26,620 nt of DNA from Equadaptatus sp045642025 (GCA_045642025.1 JAZUIB010000046.1:1-26620); one strand, 5' to 3'; shown: positions 7,266 to 15,971, counted from the first letter of the stretch. The notes: generated by a model not told the origin, from the sequence alone. Numbers and translations: made by a program.

Positions 7266-9231
7266 ATCCCCCGCCTCCTTTTATTTCCTGTATCATGTCG
7301 CGAAGTTCTGCCGCACGTTCAAAGTCAAGTTTTTCAACTGCAGTCCACATGGCTTTTTCGAGTTCTCTGATATTATACTGCCGTTCTTCAGGTTCTGCTG
7401 CACGATGTACTTTCTGTTCTTCTTCCGCAGCAATTTCCTGCGGCAGAAGATTTTTAACCGCTTTACGTACAGTTCGGGGAACTATGCCGTGCTTTTCATT
7501 GTATGCAATTTGTCTTTCCCTGCGGCGTGCAGTTTCTTTTATAGTAGCCTCTATACTGTCTGTAATCACGTCTGCAAAAAGGATAACTTTTCCTGCTTCG
7601 TTTCGTGCGGCGCGTCCGACCATCTGGATAAGCGAACGGTGCGCACGCAGGAAACCTTCCTTATCCGCGTCAAGAATTGCCACAAGGGAAACTTCAGGCA
7701 AATCAAGCCCTTCACGCAGCAAGTTTACCCCGACAAGCACATTAAATACTCCGAGTCGCAAATCTTTCAGCAGTTCAGCACGTTCAAAGGTGTCAAGCTC
7801 AGAATGAATATAACGTACTTTTATTCCCAGTTCAGCAAGATATTCGGCAAGGTCTTCGGCAGAACGTTTTGTAAGCGTTGTGACAAGTGCCCTGTCTCCC
7901 CGCTCAATTATCGGGCGAAGTTCTGCAATTAGAGCATCAACCTGCCCTGTTGCAGCCTGAACTTCAATTATAGGGTCCGGTAATCCGGTTGGACGAATAA
8001 GCTGCTCAACAATATGAAGCGAGTTGGCAAACTCATAATCCCCCGGAGTCGCGGAAACAAACAGCGTGTCTTTGTGCAGTTTAGGCTCAAATTCAGCCCA
8101 TTTTAACGGTCTGTTGTCAAGACATGACGGCAGACGAAACCCGTGTTCAACAAGCACATCTTTTCGCGCGCGGTCACCATTGTACATACCGCGCACCTGC
8201 GGCAGCGTGATGTGCGATTCGTCAACAAAAATCAATGCGTCGGAGGGAAAAAAGTCAAGCAAAGTACCTGGGGCTTCACCTTTAGCGCGGCCTTCGAGAA
8301 AACGGGAATAGTTTTCAATTCCTGAGCAGTACCCTACCTCGTTCAACATTTCTAGGTCATAGGTTGTTCTCATTTTAAGCCGTTCGGCTTCAAGCAGTTT
8401 GCCTTCGGCATTAAACTGCATCAGGCATTCGTCAAGCTCCTGTCTAATTTCCGCTGAGGCGCGTTCTATAGCCTCTCTGGTGGTAACATACTGTTCTGAA
8501 GGATAGATACCAATATGATCTGTGACCTTTACGCAGTGACCGCTTACAGGGTCTATTTCTTCAAGTCTGTCTATTTCATCGTCGAAAAATCCGATGCGTA
8601 CTGCTGTGTCGCTGTAAGATGGAAAAATTTCAATAAATTCCCCTCGGCTTCTGAATGTGCCCGGAGTAAGCGTCAGGTCATTTCTAGTGTAATACGCATC
8701 TACAAGGCGCGTCATAAAGGCTCTGCGCTCCCAGTTTTGACCAGTTTTGAGCCATATAATGGCATCTTCATAGTTCTGCCGCTTGCCAAGACCGTAAATG
8801 CTTGAAACTGAAGCAACAACTATAACGTCACGCCGTTCAAGCAGCGCCTTTGTTGTCGCAAGGCGCAGTTTTTCTATGCGCTCGTTGACCGAAGCGTCTT
8901 TTTCGATATAAATATCCTGTGCCGGCATATATGCCTCCGGCTGATAGTAGTCATAATAGCTGACGAAATAATTTACAGAGTTTTCGGGGAAAAATTCCTT
9001 GAACTCACTATAAAGCTGGGCTGCAAGCGTTTTGTTGTGCGCCATAACAAGCGTCGGCTTCTGCAGTCCCTGAATAATATTCGCCATAGTGAAAGTTTTT
9101 CCGCTTCCCGTAACACCGAGAAGCGTCTGCACGGCGTGCTCTTCTTTAAAACCCTTCAGCAGTTTCGCAACAGCCTCAGGCTGGTCTCCAGACATCGGCC
9201 ATGGAGACATAAGCTTAAATTTTTCGTCCAT
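7198..9231 (-). CDS. uvrB: excinuclease ABC subunit B (677 aa)
   Basis: UvrB is the helicase-like damage verifier that recruits UvrC. Visible features are Walker A GVTGSGKT (residues 39-46), the beta-hairpin [12 protein letters not shown] (about 92-103), the Walker B box DESH, helicase motifs including the QMVGRAARN region, and a C-terminal UVR domain ([14 protein letters not shown]) that contacts UvrC. After that domain a short tail adds a tetraglycine and a Lys/Arg/His-rich end ([17 protein letters not shown]). The tail overlaps the first 22 codons of uvrA. The SD near the ATG at 9231 is weak, and an in-frame ATG 7 codons later is possible. It diverges from ddh across 80 bp. I see no clear LexA box. 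Confidence 0.97.
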   Translation of the reverse strand: MDEKFKLMSPWPMSGDQPEAVAKLLKGFKEEHAVQTLLGVTGSGKTFTMANIIQGLQKPTLVMAHNKTLAAQLYSEFKEFFPENSVNYFVSYYDYYQPEAYMPAQDIYIEKDASVNERIEKLRLATTKALLERRDVIVVASVSSIYGLGKRQNYEDAIIWLKTGQNWERRAFMTRLVDAYYTRNDLTLTPGTFRSRGEFIEIFPSYSDTAVRIGFFDDEIDRLEEIDPVSGHCVKVTDHIGIYPSEQYVTTREAIERASAEIRQELDECLMQFNAEGKLLEAERLKMRTTYDLEMLNEVGYCSGIENYSRFLEGRAKGEAPGTLLDFFPSDALIFVDESHITLPQVRGMYNGDRARKDVLVEHGFRLPSCLDNRPLKWAEFEPKLHKDTLFVSATPGDYEFANSLHIVEQLIRPTGLPDPIIEVQAATGQVDALIAELRPIIERGDRALVTTLTKRSAEDLAEYLAELGIKVRYIHSELDTFERAELLKDLRLGVFNVLVGVNLLREGLDLPEVSLVAILDADKEGFLRAHRSLIQMVGRAARNEAGKVILFADVITDSIEATIKETARRRERQIAYNEKHGIVPRTVRKAVKNLLPQEIAAEEEQKVHRAAEPEERQYNIRELEKAMWTAVEKLDFERAAELRDMIQEIKGGGGYGVSAGHKHKRRQAKQFKKHRR

Positions 9232-9311
9232 GCGATAATTTTAACACGGTATATTCAGATTTTTGTTGTATACTTTTTCCATCAAAAACAGTACTTTAGG
9301 GAGTGAACTCA

Positions 9312-10298
9312 ATGAGCATAAAAATTGGCATTCTCGGTTACGGAAATTTAGGGCGCGGAGTTGAATGTGCCGTTAAACAGAATGAAGATACTGTACTTAA
9401 AGCAGTATTTACAAGAAGAAATCCCAAAGACGTCAAAATTCTTACAGATAATGCGGCAGTTGAACATATTTCTGCACTCGAAAACTGGAAAGGCAAAATT
9501 GACGTGCTTATTCTCTGCGGAGGCTCAGCACACGACCTGCCCGAGCAAACGCCATACGCGGCAAAATTTTTCAGCGTTGTTGACAGTTTTGACACACACG
9601 CGAGAATTCCCGAACATTTTGCAAGCGTTGACGCAGAAGCAAAAAAAGCAGGTACGCTTGCAATAATTTCCGGCGGCTGGGACCCCGGAATGTTCTCTTT
9701 GCAGAGGCTATATTCCAACGCGGTACTAGTAAACGGCAAAGACTACACTTTTTGGGGACGCGGCGTCAGTCAGGGACATTCCGATGCAATCAGAAGAGTT
9801 GAAGGCGTTAAAGATGCAAAACAGTACACCTGCCCCGTTCAGTCAGCGCTTGACGCCGTCAGAAACGGTGAAAATCCTGAACTCACTACGCGGCAGAAAC
9901 ATACACGCGAATGCTGGGTAGTGCTTGAAGAAGGCGCAGACGCGGCACGTGTTGAACAGGAAATCAAAACGATGAAAAACTACTTTGATGAATATGACAC
10001 AACGGTCAACTTCATCAGCGAAGAAGAGCTGAAAGCCAATCACAGCGCGCTGCCGCACGGCGGCTTTGTAATCCGCAGCGGCAAAACAGGCTGGAACGAG
10101 GAAACAAAACAGGTAATTGAATACAAGCTTCAGCTTGCCTCAAACCCTGAATTTACAAGCAGCATACTTGTAGCGCTTGCGCGCGCAGCCTTCAGAATGT
10201 CTGCCGAAGGACAGAGCGGATGCCGAACAATATTCGATATCCCGCCGGCGTATCTCATAGCAAAAGACGGAGAATGGATCAGAAAACATCTTTTGTAA
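9312..10298 (+). CDS. ddh: meso-diaminopimelate D-dehydrogenase (328 aa)
   Basis: Ddh reductively aminates tetrahydrodipicolinate with NADPH and ammonia to give meso-DAP in one step, bypassing the dapD/dapE/dapF branches of lysine and peptidoglycan precursor synthesis. The N-terminal Rossmann motif is GILGYGNLGRG (about residues 5-15). Family motifs follow: SGGWDPGMFSLQRLY, the FWGRGVSQGHSDAIRR segment, and HGGFVIRSG near the C-terminus. I start it at ATG 9312, which has the SD AGGGAG 8 bases upstream; a GTG at 9303 overlaps that SD. It is the only rightward gene in the housekeeping block, is transcribed alone, and ends at a bidirectional terminator shared with ftsH. A -10-like TATACT lies at 9269-9274 without a good -35. 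Confidence 0.93.
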   Translation: MSIKIGILGYGNLGRGVECAVKQNEDTVLKAVFTRRNPKDVKILTDNAAVEHISALENWKGKIDVLILCGGSAHDLPEQTPYAAKFFSVVDSFDTHARIPEHFASVDAEAKKAGTLAIISGGWDPGMFSLQRLYSNAVLVNGKDYTFWGRGVSQGHSDAIRRVEGVKDAKQYTCPVQSALDAVRNGENPELTTRQKHTRECWVVLEEGADAARVEQEIKTMKNYFDEYDTTVNFISEEELKANHSALPHGGFVIRSGKTGWNEETKQVIEYKLQLASNPEFTSSILVALARAAFRMSAEGQSGCRTIFDIPPAYLIAKDGEWIRKHLL

Positions 10299-10322
10299 GC
10301 ACACAGCAGTTATCAGCAACAA

Positions 10323-10350
10323 AAAAATCAGCGGTTTCCCGCTGATTTTT
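10323..10350. terminator. bidirectional Rho-independent terminator
   Basis: The stem AAAAATCAGCGG / CCGCTGATTTTT (10323-10334, 10339-10350) has a TTTC loop. It separates the convergent ddh and ftsH genes, and the A and T runs serve both directions. Confidence 0.9.
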
Positions 10351-10357
10351 ATTTGTC

Positions 10358-12259
10358 TTACGCTTCCGTTTCTTCAGACGGTGTTTCAGCCGTAACAACT
10401 TCTTCTGTCTGTTCTGCAGTTTCTTCCGGCTTTATAGTCTCAGGCTCTTCCTCCCATGGATAGCCGAGCAGCTCGGCAAGTTCCTTGCCTTCGAGCACCT
10501 CTTTTTCAATAAGCCGTGCGGTGACTTCGTTAAGTGCTTCGTTATTTTCTTCAAGTATTTTTTGAGCCTTTTTGAAGCATTCGTCAATTATGCTGCGGAC
10601 TTCTTTGTCAATTTCATAAGCGACTTCTCCGCTGTAATTTTTGCTTTCATCCGCAAAGTCACGCCCGAGGAACACTTCGTGCTGTTTCTGTCCGAGAACT
10701 ACAAGTCCCAGTTTGTCGCTCATTCCGTAGCGCATAACCATTTCACGTGCTGTCTGCGTTGCACGTTCAAGGTCATTTGAAGCACCTGTGGTGACGTCAT
10801 CAAATTTAAGGCTTTCAGCGCAGCGTCCGCCGAGCAGTGTAGTAATCTCGTTCAATAAATCATTCTTGCGGACATGCACTCTGTCTTCTTCCGGTATCTG
10901 CCATGTAAGTCCAAGCGCTCTGCCGCGCGGTATAATTGAAACTTTGTGGACTTTTGTCGCGCCGTTAAGCTTGCTTGCGACAACGGCGTGTCCTGCTTCG
11001 TGGCAGGCGGTAATCTCCTTATCCTTTTCCGTAAGCACAAAACTCTTGCGTTCAGGACCTGCTATAACCTTGTCTATCGCTTCTTCAAATTCCGGCATTT
11101 CTATTTTTTCCTTGCCGTGTCTGGCTGCAAGAAGAGCCGCTTCGTTTGTAATATTTTCAAGGTCAGCGCCTACAAATCCGGGTGTGCGTTTGGCGATAAC
11201 TGACATATCTACGCTTTCGGCAACTTTTTTGCCTTTAATATGCACTTTTAGAATTGCCTCTCTACCTTTGACATCAGGCCTGTCAACAACAATCTGTCTG
11301 TCAAAGCGTCCTGAGCGGAGAAGCGCAGGGTCAAGTACGTCAGCACGGTTTGTAGCAGCTATGACTATAATACCGGAATTGTCTTCAAATCCGTCCATTT
11401 CAATAAGCAGCTGGTTAAGCGTCTGTTCTCTTTCGTCATGGCCTCCGCCAAGTCCTGTGCCTCTCTGACGGCCTACTGCGTCTATTTCGTCTATGAAGAT
11501 TATGCACGGGTGCATTTTATGCGCCTGTTCAAACATATCGCGAACTCTCGCTGCGCCGACACCGACAAACATTTCAACAAAATCTGAGCCGCTTATGCTG
11601 AAGAATGGGACCTCAGCCTCTCCGGCACATGCGCGTGCAAGCAATGTTTTACCAGTTCCGGGAGAACCCAAAAGAAGTATTCCTTTGGGCACACGAGCAC
11701 CGAGTTTTGCAAAACGTTCTGGATTTTTCAGGAATTCAACAACCTCGCGGAGCTCCTCTTTTGCCTCGTCACAGCCGGCAACATCGCTGAATGTGACTTT
11801 TTTGCGGTTATCAAGGAACATTTTAGCCTTGCTTTTCGCAAAGTCCATCATCTTTCCGCCGCCCTGCATACGGTTCATGAAGAAAATCCATACAACTATG
11901 AGGAGCAGTGTAGGAAGCAGGGACATAAACAAAGCACTATACCAACTGTCTGATTTCGGAGGGATAACCTTCACCTCAACACCTTTTTCCGCAAGTTTCG
12001 CAGGAAGCGTCTCTCCATCAAGAATATCCGTTGTAAATTCTTTTCCGTCTTTGAATTTTCCCTTAACATGCTGGTCATGGTTTATTTCAACGGATTTAAT
12101 TTTCCCGTCAGTGACATTTTTAATCAGCTGGCTGTATGTAAGTTCAGTAACGCTGTTCTTACTGCCATCACTGTCACCGGAGTCAATAAAGATATTTACA
12201 AGACTAATTGCAAGTACAAAAAGGACAATATATAAACCTACATGTTTGATTTTTTTCAA
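10358..12259 (-). CDS. ftsH: ATP-dependent zinc metalloprotease FtsH (633 aa)
   Basis: FtsH is a hexameric inner-membrane AAA+ protease that degrades misfolded membrane proteins and some regulators. Two membrane helices (about residues 8-25 and 108-128) flank a periplasmic domain. The AAA module carries Walker A GSPGTGKT (198-205), Walker B IIFIDEID (253-260), the pore-loop FVG and the SRH with its arginine fingers. The zinc site HEAGH is at 420-424. The C-terminal 40 residues are Glu/Thr-rich and probably disordered. The start is TTG at 12259 with the SD GAGG 8 bases upstream; no better ATG is available. It follows hpt by 22 bp, in the common tilS-hpt-ftsH order. Confidence 0.97.
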   Translation of the reverse strand: MKKIKHVGLYIVLFVLAISLVNIFIDSGDSDGSKNSVTELTYSQLIKNVTDGKIKSVEINHDQHVKGKFKDGKEFTTDILDGETLPAKLAEKGVEVKVIPPKSDSWYSALFMSLLPTLLLIVVWIFFMNRMQGGGKMMDFAKSKAKMFLDNRKKVTFSDVAGCDEAKEELREVVEFLKNPERFAKLGARVPKGILLLGSPGTGKTLLARACAGEAEVPFFSISGSDFVEMFVGVGAARVRDMFEQAHKMHPCIIFIDEIDAVGRQRGTGLGGGHDEREQTLNQLLIEMDGFEDNSGIIVIAATNRADVLDPALLRSGRFDRQIVVDRPDVKGREAILKVHIKGKKVAESVDMSVIAKRTPGFVGADLENITNEAALLAARHGKEKIEMPEFEEAIDKVIAGPERKSFVLTEKDKEITACHEAGHAVVASKLNGATKVHKVSIIPRGRALGLTWQIPEEDRVHVRKNDLLNEITTLLGGRCAESLKFDDVTTGASNDLERATQTAREMVMRYGMSDKLGLVVLGQKQHEVFLGRDFADESKNYSGEVAYEIDKEVRSIIDECFKKAQKILEENNEALNEVTARLIEKEVLEGKELAELLGYPWEEEPETIKPEETAEQTEEVVTAETPSEETEA

Positions 12260-12281
12260 GATATCTACCTCTTCTAAATAA

Positions 12282-12818
12282 TTAACCTATCGCTTTTACT
12301 GAGTACAGAGAGTCCAGCTGGCGAAATTTTTCGGCAACATCAAGTCCGTAACCGACAACAAATTCATCAGGAATGACAAAACCTGTGTACTTAACTTCAA
12401 CATCTTTCTTGCGGCGTTCGGGTTTATCAAAACAGACACAGATATCAAGACTTTTCGGATTGCGGTCTTTAAGCAGCTTGATAAGGTAAGAAAGTGAAAG
12501 ACCGGAGTCAATTATATCTTCGACGATAAGGACATGTTTACCCTCGATTGAGTTGCTGAGGTCTTTGCGGATTTCGACTACCCCGCTGCTTGATGTGCCA
12601 TTGCCGTAAGAGGATATAACCATAAAATCAGGCCGGACATCAACATCCTTTCCGATTGCGCGCACCATATCCGCAAGAAATACAAATGCACCGGTAAGAA
12701 CGCAAATACAAACAAGTTCTTCTCCCTTGTAATCTTCAGCAATCTGCGCGCCGAGTTCGGCTATTCTTTTCTGTAACTCTTCCTTGCTGATAAGTACTTT
12801 GTCAAGCCTGTAATCCAT
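12282..12818 (-). CDS. hpt: hypoxanthine phosphoribosyltransferase (178 aa)
   Basis: This enzyme salvages hypoxanthine (and guanine) with PRPP to give IMP/GMP in the cytoplasm. The type I PRTase PRPP-binding loop VLIVEDIIDSG is at about residues 97-107. The SSYGNGTSSSG flexible loop (about 69-79) and the C-terminal IPDEFVVGYGLD motif are also present. I start it at ATG 12818, which has the SD GAGGTG 6 bases upstream; an upstream in-frame GTG at 12827 falls on the SD. It lies between tilS (163 bp upstream) and ftsH (22 bp downstream), a conserved neighbourhood in many bacteria. Confidence 0.93.
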   Translation of the reverse strand: MDYRLDKVLISKEELQKRIAELGAQIAEDYKGEELVCICVLTGAFVFLADMVRAIGKDVDVRPDFMVISSYGNGTSSSGVVEIRKDLSNSIEGKHVLIVEDIIDSGLSLSYLIKLLKDRNPKSLDICVCFDKPERRKKDVEVKYTGFVIPDEFVVGYGLDVAEKFRQLDSLYSVKAIG

Positions 12819-12990
12819 AGAGTACACCTCTGCTTTTCAATTCAATTACAATCATTGTTATGATACCATATTTAAGGCTGTTTGGAACGTTTTTAAGACA
12901 AAAACAGAGAATATACACAAGAAATAGCAAATTTCGTCTGTTTCAGCCATTGCATTTCAGCAGAATATTCTATTTAAACATCAGATATTG

Positions 12991-13995
12991 CTAATCTGCT
13001 TTCAGATTTTCTATATCCGTTCTGTGCAGCCAAAATATTCCATCTTTGTTTCTGCATACTTCTATATCCACGGCCCACTGAAAACGCCAGCCTCCCCCAT
13101 TTCTAAGCAGTCGTATAAGTTCCTCTGTGCGTTTTCTATCAAGCACGGGTAAATTCAGTTTTCTACCCTGCATACGTAGCATATCCGACAATTCAGAGTC
13201 GGAAAGCTCTGCAGGCGCATTTTTGTTCCACACGGCAAGCGCCGGTTTTTTGGCACAAGAAATTTCCAGAAGTTTTTTCTCCGTTTTTTCATCTTGTTCA
13301 GCTTTTAAGAGGGAAATTTGACGTGCAAGTCCAGCCATAGAAATTTCAAAATTTTCATTCAGGTTTTCTTTTATCCATGGAATGAGTTCATTTCTGACCT
13401 TATTGCGCTTGTACACTGTTTCGGCATTTGTCGAATCCTCACGCCAGGAAATTCCGTTTTGTCTGAGCAGAGCTCGAAGTTCGCTGCGTCTGAAATCAAT
13501 AACAGGACGCACTATTTTACCGCGAACTTCAGGAATTCCGCACAATCCGTCAAGTCCCGCGCCTCTGAAGAGATTGAGCAGCTGCGTTTCAACAAGGTCA
13601 TCAGTATTGTGTCCGAGCGCAACAGCATCAAATTGTTTCTTTTCAAGAAGCTCATCAAAAAAAACATAACGCTCTCTGCGCGCCGCCATTTCAAATGACT
13701 CGCCTTTCAGTTTTACATTTTCCACATCCACAGTTTTAATAAAGCAGGGAATACTCCATTCAGCACAAAGTTCGGCAACGAATTCCGCGTCAGCGTGTGA
13801 TGCTCCGTTTCTCGTACAGTGATCAACATGCGCAACTGCAATTTTACCTCTATAAAAATTCTTAAGCAGCCATAGCAGGGCAACAGAATCTCCACCGCCA
13901 GAAACAGCAGAAAGTATGGATGAACTTTCAAGCCATCCCTGACGTCTCCCTGTTTCTTCAAATTTCTTTTTGAAATAAAGCAATTCTCTGTTCAT
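12991..13995 (-). CDS. tilS: tRNA(Ile)-lysidine synthase, short form (334 aa)
   Basis: TilS attaches lysine to C34 of tRNA-Ile(CAU) with ATP, changing its decoding from AUG to AUA and its charging from Met to Ile. The N-terminal PP-loop motif SGGGDS is at residues 32-37. HVDH and the GHNTDD, RGAGLDGLCG and VRPVIDFRR segments follow, all typical of the catalytic domain. At 334 aa it has a reduced C-terminal region compared with the roughly 430-aa E. coli type. The SD before the ATG at 13995 is weak (GAGCGGAT). The ompH terminator hairpin lies 12-37 bases upstream, so transcription must come from read-through or a promoter I cannot identify. Confidence 0.93.
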   Translation of the reverse strand: MNRELLYFKKKFEETGRRQGWLESSSILSAVSGGGDSVALLWLLKNFYRGKIAVAHVDHCTRNGASHADAEFVAELCAEWSIPCFIKTVDVENVKLKGESFEMAARRERYVFFDELLEKKQFDAVALGHNTDDLVETQLLNLFRGAGLDGLCGIPEVRGKIVRPVIDFRRSELRALLRQNGISWREDSTNAETVYKRNKVRNELIPWIKENLNENFEISMAGLARQISLLKAEQDEKTEKKLLEISCAKKPALAVWNKNAPAELSDSELSDMLRMQGRKLNLPVLDRKRTEELIRLLRNGGGWRFQWAVDIEVCRNKDGIFWLHRTDIENLKAD

Positions 13996-14005
13996 ATCCG
14001 CTCTG

Positions 14006-14032
14006 TTAAAAAATCCCGCCGTATGGCGGGAT
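14006..14032 (-). terminator. Rho-independent terminator after ompH
   Basis: The stem ATCCCGCC / GGCGGGAT (14013-14020, 14025-14032) has a GTAT loop. Reading leftward it is followed by TTTTTTAACAG. It would end the ompH transcript just before tilS. Confidence 0.85.
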
Positions 14033-14091
14033 ATATCTGCTTTCCTGTCAACGGTAAAATCTTACCGCGGGCGCAGTGTTATTGCAAGAAC

Positions 14092-14505
14092 CTATTTAAG
14101 TTTGGAGATGGCGTCTTTAGTGAGGTCTTTGCCGCCGGTAACAACAAACTGTTCGTTGAGTACCACTGTGCAGCCTGCGGCTTTTGCTGCTGAATCAACA
14201 GCTTTATTGACATCTCTGTATATCGGCTGCATAAGAGCATTTTCTTTATCGGCGACTTCTCTTGCTTTTTTACGGATTATCTGCTCTTTTGCCTCATCAG
14301 TTTTTGCCTTTGCAACTTCACTGTCAACCTCTGCTTCTTTTTTATCGGCAAAATTCGCTATCTGTTTTTGAACGGAAGCAAAATTAGGATGAGATGACAT
14401 GACCTGTGCGGGGTTGATATAACCAACCAGTTCGGCGGCAAAAGAAACTGCCGGTACTGTGCATATTGCAAGTGCAAGAAGCAATACTGTTACTGACTTT
14501 TTCAT
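14092..14505 (-). CDS. OmpH/Skp-like periplasmic chaperone (137 aa)
   Basis: Skp family proteins are small trimeric periplasmic chaperones that hold unfolded outer-membrane proteins. The signal peptide spans about residues 1-23 (ending SFA). It is followed by VGYINPAQVMSSHPNF, the usual N-terminal strand and helix of the family. A long charged helical arm follows (about residues 45-100, Lys/Glu/Ala rich), and the closing region ends VVLNEQFVVTGGKDLT. The family implies an outer membrane, which is the main clue to a diderm host. Two adjacent ATGs (14508 and 14505) follow the SD AGGAGG; the second has the better 7-base spacing. The gene starts only about 20 bases after a terminator, so it depends on read-through from the tRNA side. 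Confidence 0.85.
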   Translation of the reverse strand: MKKSVTVLLLALAICTVPAVSFAAELVGYINPAQVMSSHPNFASVQKQIANFADKKEAEVDSEVAKAKTDEAKEQIIRKKAREVADKENALMQPIYRDVNKAVDSAAKAAGCTVVLNEQFVVTGGKDLTKDAISKLK

Positions 14506-14527
14506 CATATTTCCTCCTAGTCTGTCT

Positions 14528-14556
14528 AAAAAGGCTTCCGCGTTGCCGTGGAAGCC
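14528..14556 (-). terminator. hairpin terminator between the tRNA remnant and ompH
   Basis: The stem GGCTTCCGCG / CGTGGAAGCC (14533-14542, 14547-14556, one G-T pair) is followed leftward by TTTTTAGAC. It lies 11 bases after the tRNA CCA end and fits a tRNA terminator that must leak to express ompH. Confidence 0.75.
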
Positions 14557-14566
14557 ATATTTTCAA

Positions 14567-14611
14567 TGGAGCGGAAAACGGGACTCGGACCCGCGACCTA
14601 CGGCTTGGAAG
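14567..14611 (-). tRNA. 3' half of tRNA-Gly(TCC), split near the anticodon
   Basis: Reading leftward from 14611, the sequence runs CTTCCAAGCC, then a variable loop, a T arm (GCGGG, TCCGAGT, CCCGT), the 3' acceptor strand TTTCCGC, the discriminator T and CCA at 14567. This is the usual 3' half of tRNA-Gly with anticodon TCC. Upstream of the anticodon loop the sequence no longer pairs with the anticodon stem and has no D arm, so the gene is interrupted by the adjacent element. A GCGGAAA that would pair perfectly with the acceptor strand occurs at 14659-14653, making a 93-base unit, but the interior between them does not fold as a tRNA. Confidence 0.7.
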
Positions 14612-14681
14612 TAGTATAGGGATAAAACAAGCGTGTATAACTCCCTGTAAGATTTCCGCCCAACTCCTCGCGACAACTGGA

Positions 14682-14710
14682 ATTATATAAATTTTAAGGT
14701 ATAATGTCAA
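14682..14710 (-). promoter_or_regulatory. perfect consensus sigma-70 promoter reading toward the tRNA remnant and ompH
   Basis: Reading leftward, TTGACA (14710-14705) is followed by exactly 17 bases and then TATAAT (14687-14682), matching the consensus at all 12 positions. Transcription should start near 14675 and run through the 14659-14567 unit toward ompH. The promoter lies on the element side of the split tRNA. Whether it belongs to the element or to the original tRNA gene is not resolved here. Confidence 0.8.
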
Positions 14711-14758
14711 TGAAATTTTTGCACACAGTTACACAAAATAGTCGTACACTCTCGTACA
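14700..14758 (+). promoter_or_regulatory. integrase promoter -10 and paired TCGTACA direct repeats
   Basis: A perfect rightward TATAAT is at 14700-14705, with only a weak -35 (CTGGAA at 14677). It overlaps the -35 of the leftward promoter, so the two face each other. Downstream, TCGTACA occurs at 14742-14748 and 14752-14758, exactly one helical turn apart. Such repeats next to int could be arm-type recombinase sites or an operator; this is inference. Confidence 0.4.
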
Positions 14759-14774
14759 GCACAGGAGTATAAAC

Positions 14775-15884
14775 ATGCAAAAACAAAAGTTCACACAAGC
14801 GTCGTATGCAAAACTGGCAAAAGAAAACCCACCTGAAAAAACTCTTGATATATACGATGAAACAATGCACGGGTTATTCTTAAGAATCACGCCTGCCGGC
14901 AAGCGGAATTGGTTTCTGCGCTATGGACACAGGACAGCAAAACTTGGTCCTGCTGATATTATATCACCCCCGCAAGCGCGAGATCTATCCGCAAAATTCC
15001 TTTCAGAACTATACACTACTGGCATATCGCCAAAAGACCGAATTAAAAAGACAATTACACTCGGAGATCTTTTGGCTGAATATGAACAGGCAGCAGCGTC
15101 AAAATATATACCGCAAGTTATAAGAAGATATTTTTCATTGCAGATGAAGCTTGATAAAATCACAATACTTTGGGCTGAAAAATGGCGCAATGAGTTTATT
15201 GTTGCCGGTCATAAAACCGCAACCGGAAATCACGCAACCTCCGCACTTAAAACGCTTTTAAATTGGGGAGAAGAAAGAGATTTATGCGAAGGCTCTCTGC
15301 GACGCTTAAAAAAACTTCCCGAAACTGACAGTAAAATTATAGAACGTTATCTGACTGAAGACGAAGAGGAAAAACTGCGCAATGCGCTTAAATCTTTTGA
15401 CTCTGTTTTCCAAGCGTTTATAATTACTGAACTCAATACCGGCATACGCAAAACCGCGTTAATATCTCTTAAATGGTCAGATATAAACTTTGATCATAAC
15501 GAAATCAGGCTGAGGGCTGATACAGCAAAAAGCAAAAAAACATCGTTTGTCCCAATGAATTCGGAAGCGAAACGTGTACTAAAAAATCTACCTCAAAACG
15601 GCGAGTATGTTTTCTTTAACCCCTCAAGCTGTAGCCATTACTATGATTTCAAAAAACCATGGGAAAAACTTTTGAAGCTCGCTGGTATAAAAAATCTCCG
15701 CTTCCACGATCTGCGTCACAATGTAGGCAGCAAGCTTGCTATGGGCGGTGTTGATATTTATGAAATAGCAAGAATATTGACACACTCTGACATTAAAGTT
15801 ACAGCTCGCTATGCACATTTCTCTCCGGAAAAAAAATTACAGGCAACAGAATTGCTTGCAAAAAAAGAAGATACCGAAGAATAA
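14775..15884 (+). CDS. int: tyrosine recombinase / integrase of the element (369 aa)
   Basis: This enzyme would catalyse site-specific integration and excision at the tRNA-Gly site. The N-terminal region (about residues 20-85, LFLRITPAGKRNWFLRYGHR...) resembles the arm-type DNA-binding domain of P4-like integrases. A core-binding helical domain follows (about 95-180), then the catalytic domain. The catalytic set is visible as R225 (NTGIRKTALISL), a Lys at about 252-255, H311 and R314 (HDLRH), H337 (LTHSD) and the nucleophile Y346 (RYAH). Length is normal and nothing is missing, so it should be active. The ATG has the SD AGGAG at good spacing. It is the gene nearest the split tRNA. Confidence 0.93.
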   Translation: MQKQKFTQASYAKLAKENPPEKTLDIYDETMHGLFLRITPAGKRNWFLRYGHRTAKLGPADIISPPQARDLSAKFLSELYTTGISPKDRIKKTITLGDLLAEYEQAAASKYIPQVIRRYFSLQMKLDKITILWAEKWRNEFIVAGHKTATGNHATSALKTLLNWGEERDLCEGSLRRLKKLPETDSKIIERYLTEDEEEKLRNALKSFDSVFQAFIITELNTGIRKTALISLKWSDINFDHNEIRLRADTAKSKKTSFVPMNSEAKRVLKNLPQNGEYVFFNPSSCSHYYDFKKPWEKLLKLAGIKNLRFHDLRHNVGSKLAMGGVDIYEIARILTHSDIKVTARYAHFSPEKKLQATELLAKKEDTEE

Positions 15885-15913
15885 AAAAGCAACCTGCCGG
15901 AAATTCTGACAGG
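15882..15913 (-). terminator. possible leftward terminator
   Basis: Reading leftward, CCTGTC and GGCAGG form a 6-bp stem (one G-T pair) around an 8-base loop, followed by TTGCTTTTTTATTC. It lies about 100 bases beyond the stop of the leftward gene at 16015 and is a modest candidate for ending that transcript. Confidence 0.4.
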
Positions 15914-15971
15914 CTACGTTAAATACTCTCATAACTATTTTTTGTAGAGGTATGTAAACTTAACAAATCTC

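Noticed and set aside
7183..7932. Rightward 249-codon frame opposite uvrB and the uvrA start
   Set aside because: It is Phe/Cys-rich and antisense to conserved uvrB, with no plausible start signals.
9232..9311. Search for a LexA box controlling uvrB
   Set aside because: Neither a GAAC-N4-GTTC nor a CTGT-N8-ACAG type palindrome is present in the 80-bp interval.
10788..12281. Two long rightward frames (226 and 262 codons) opposite ftsH
   Set aside because: They are Ser/Pro/Thr-rich shadows of a clearly conserved gene with no ribosome site or domain.
12828..12990. Possible promoter for hpt-ftsH (TATCAT with GTTCCA or TTCCAA)
   Set aside because: The -10 is fair but the -35 is poor, and AT-rich intergenic sequence gives such matches by chance.
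14052..14067. CGGTAA/TTACCG hairpin just after ompH
   Set aside because: It has a short stem and no T run in either direction. The nearby stronger hairpin at 14013-14032 is the likely terminator.
14466..14690. Rightward 74-codon frame containing NGTRTRDLRL
   Set aside because: It is the antisense of the tRNA-Gly remnant and its terminator. This peptide is a well-known spurious translation of tRNA genes.
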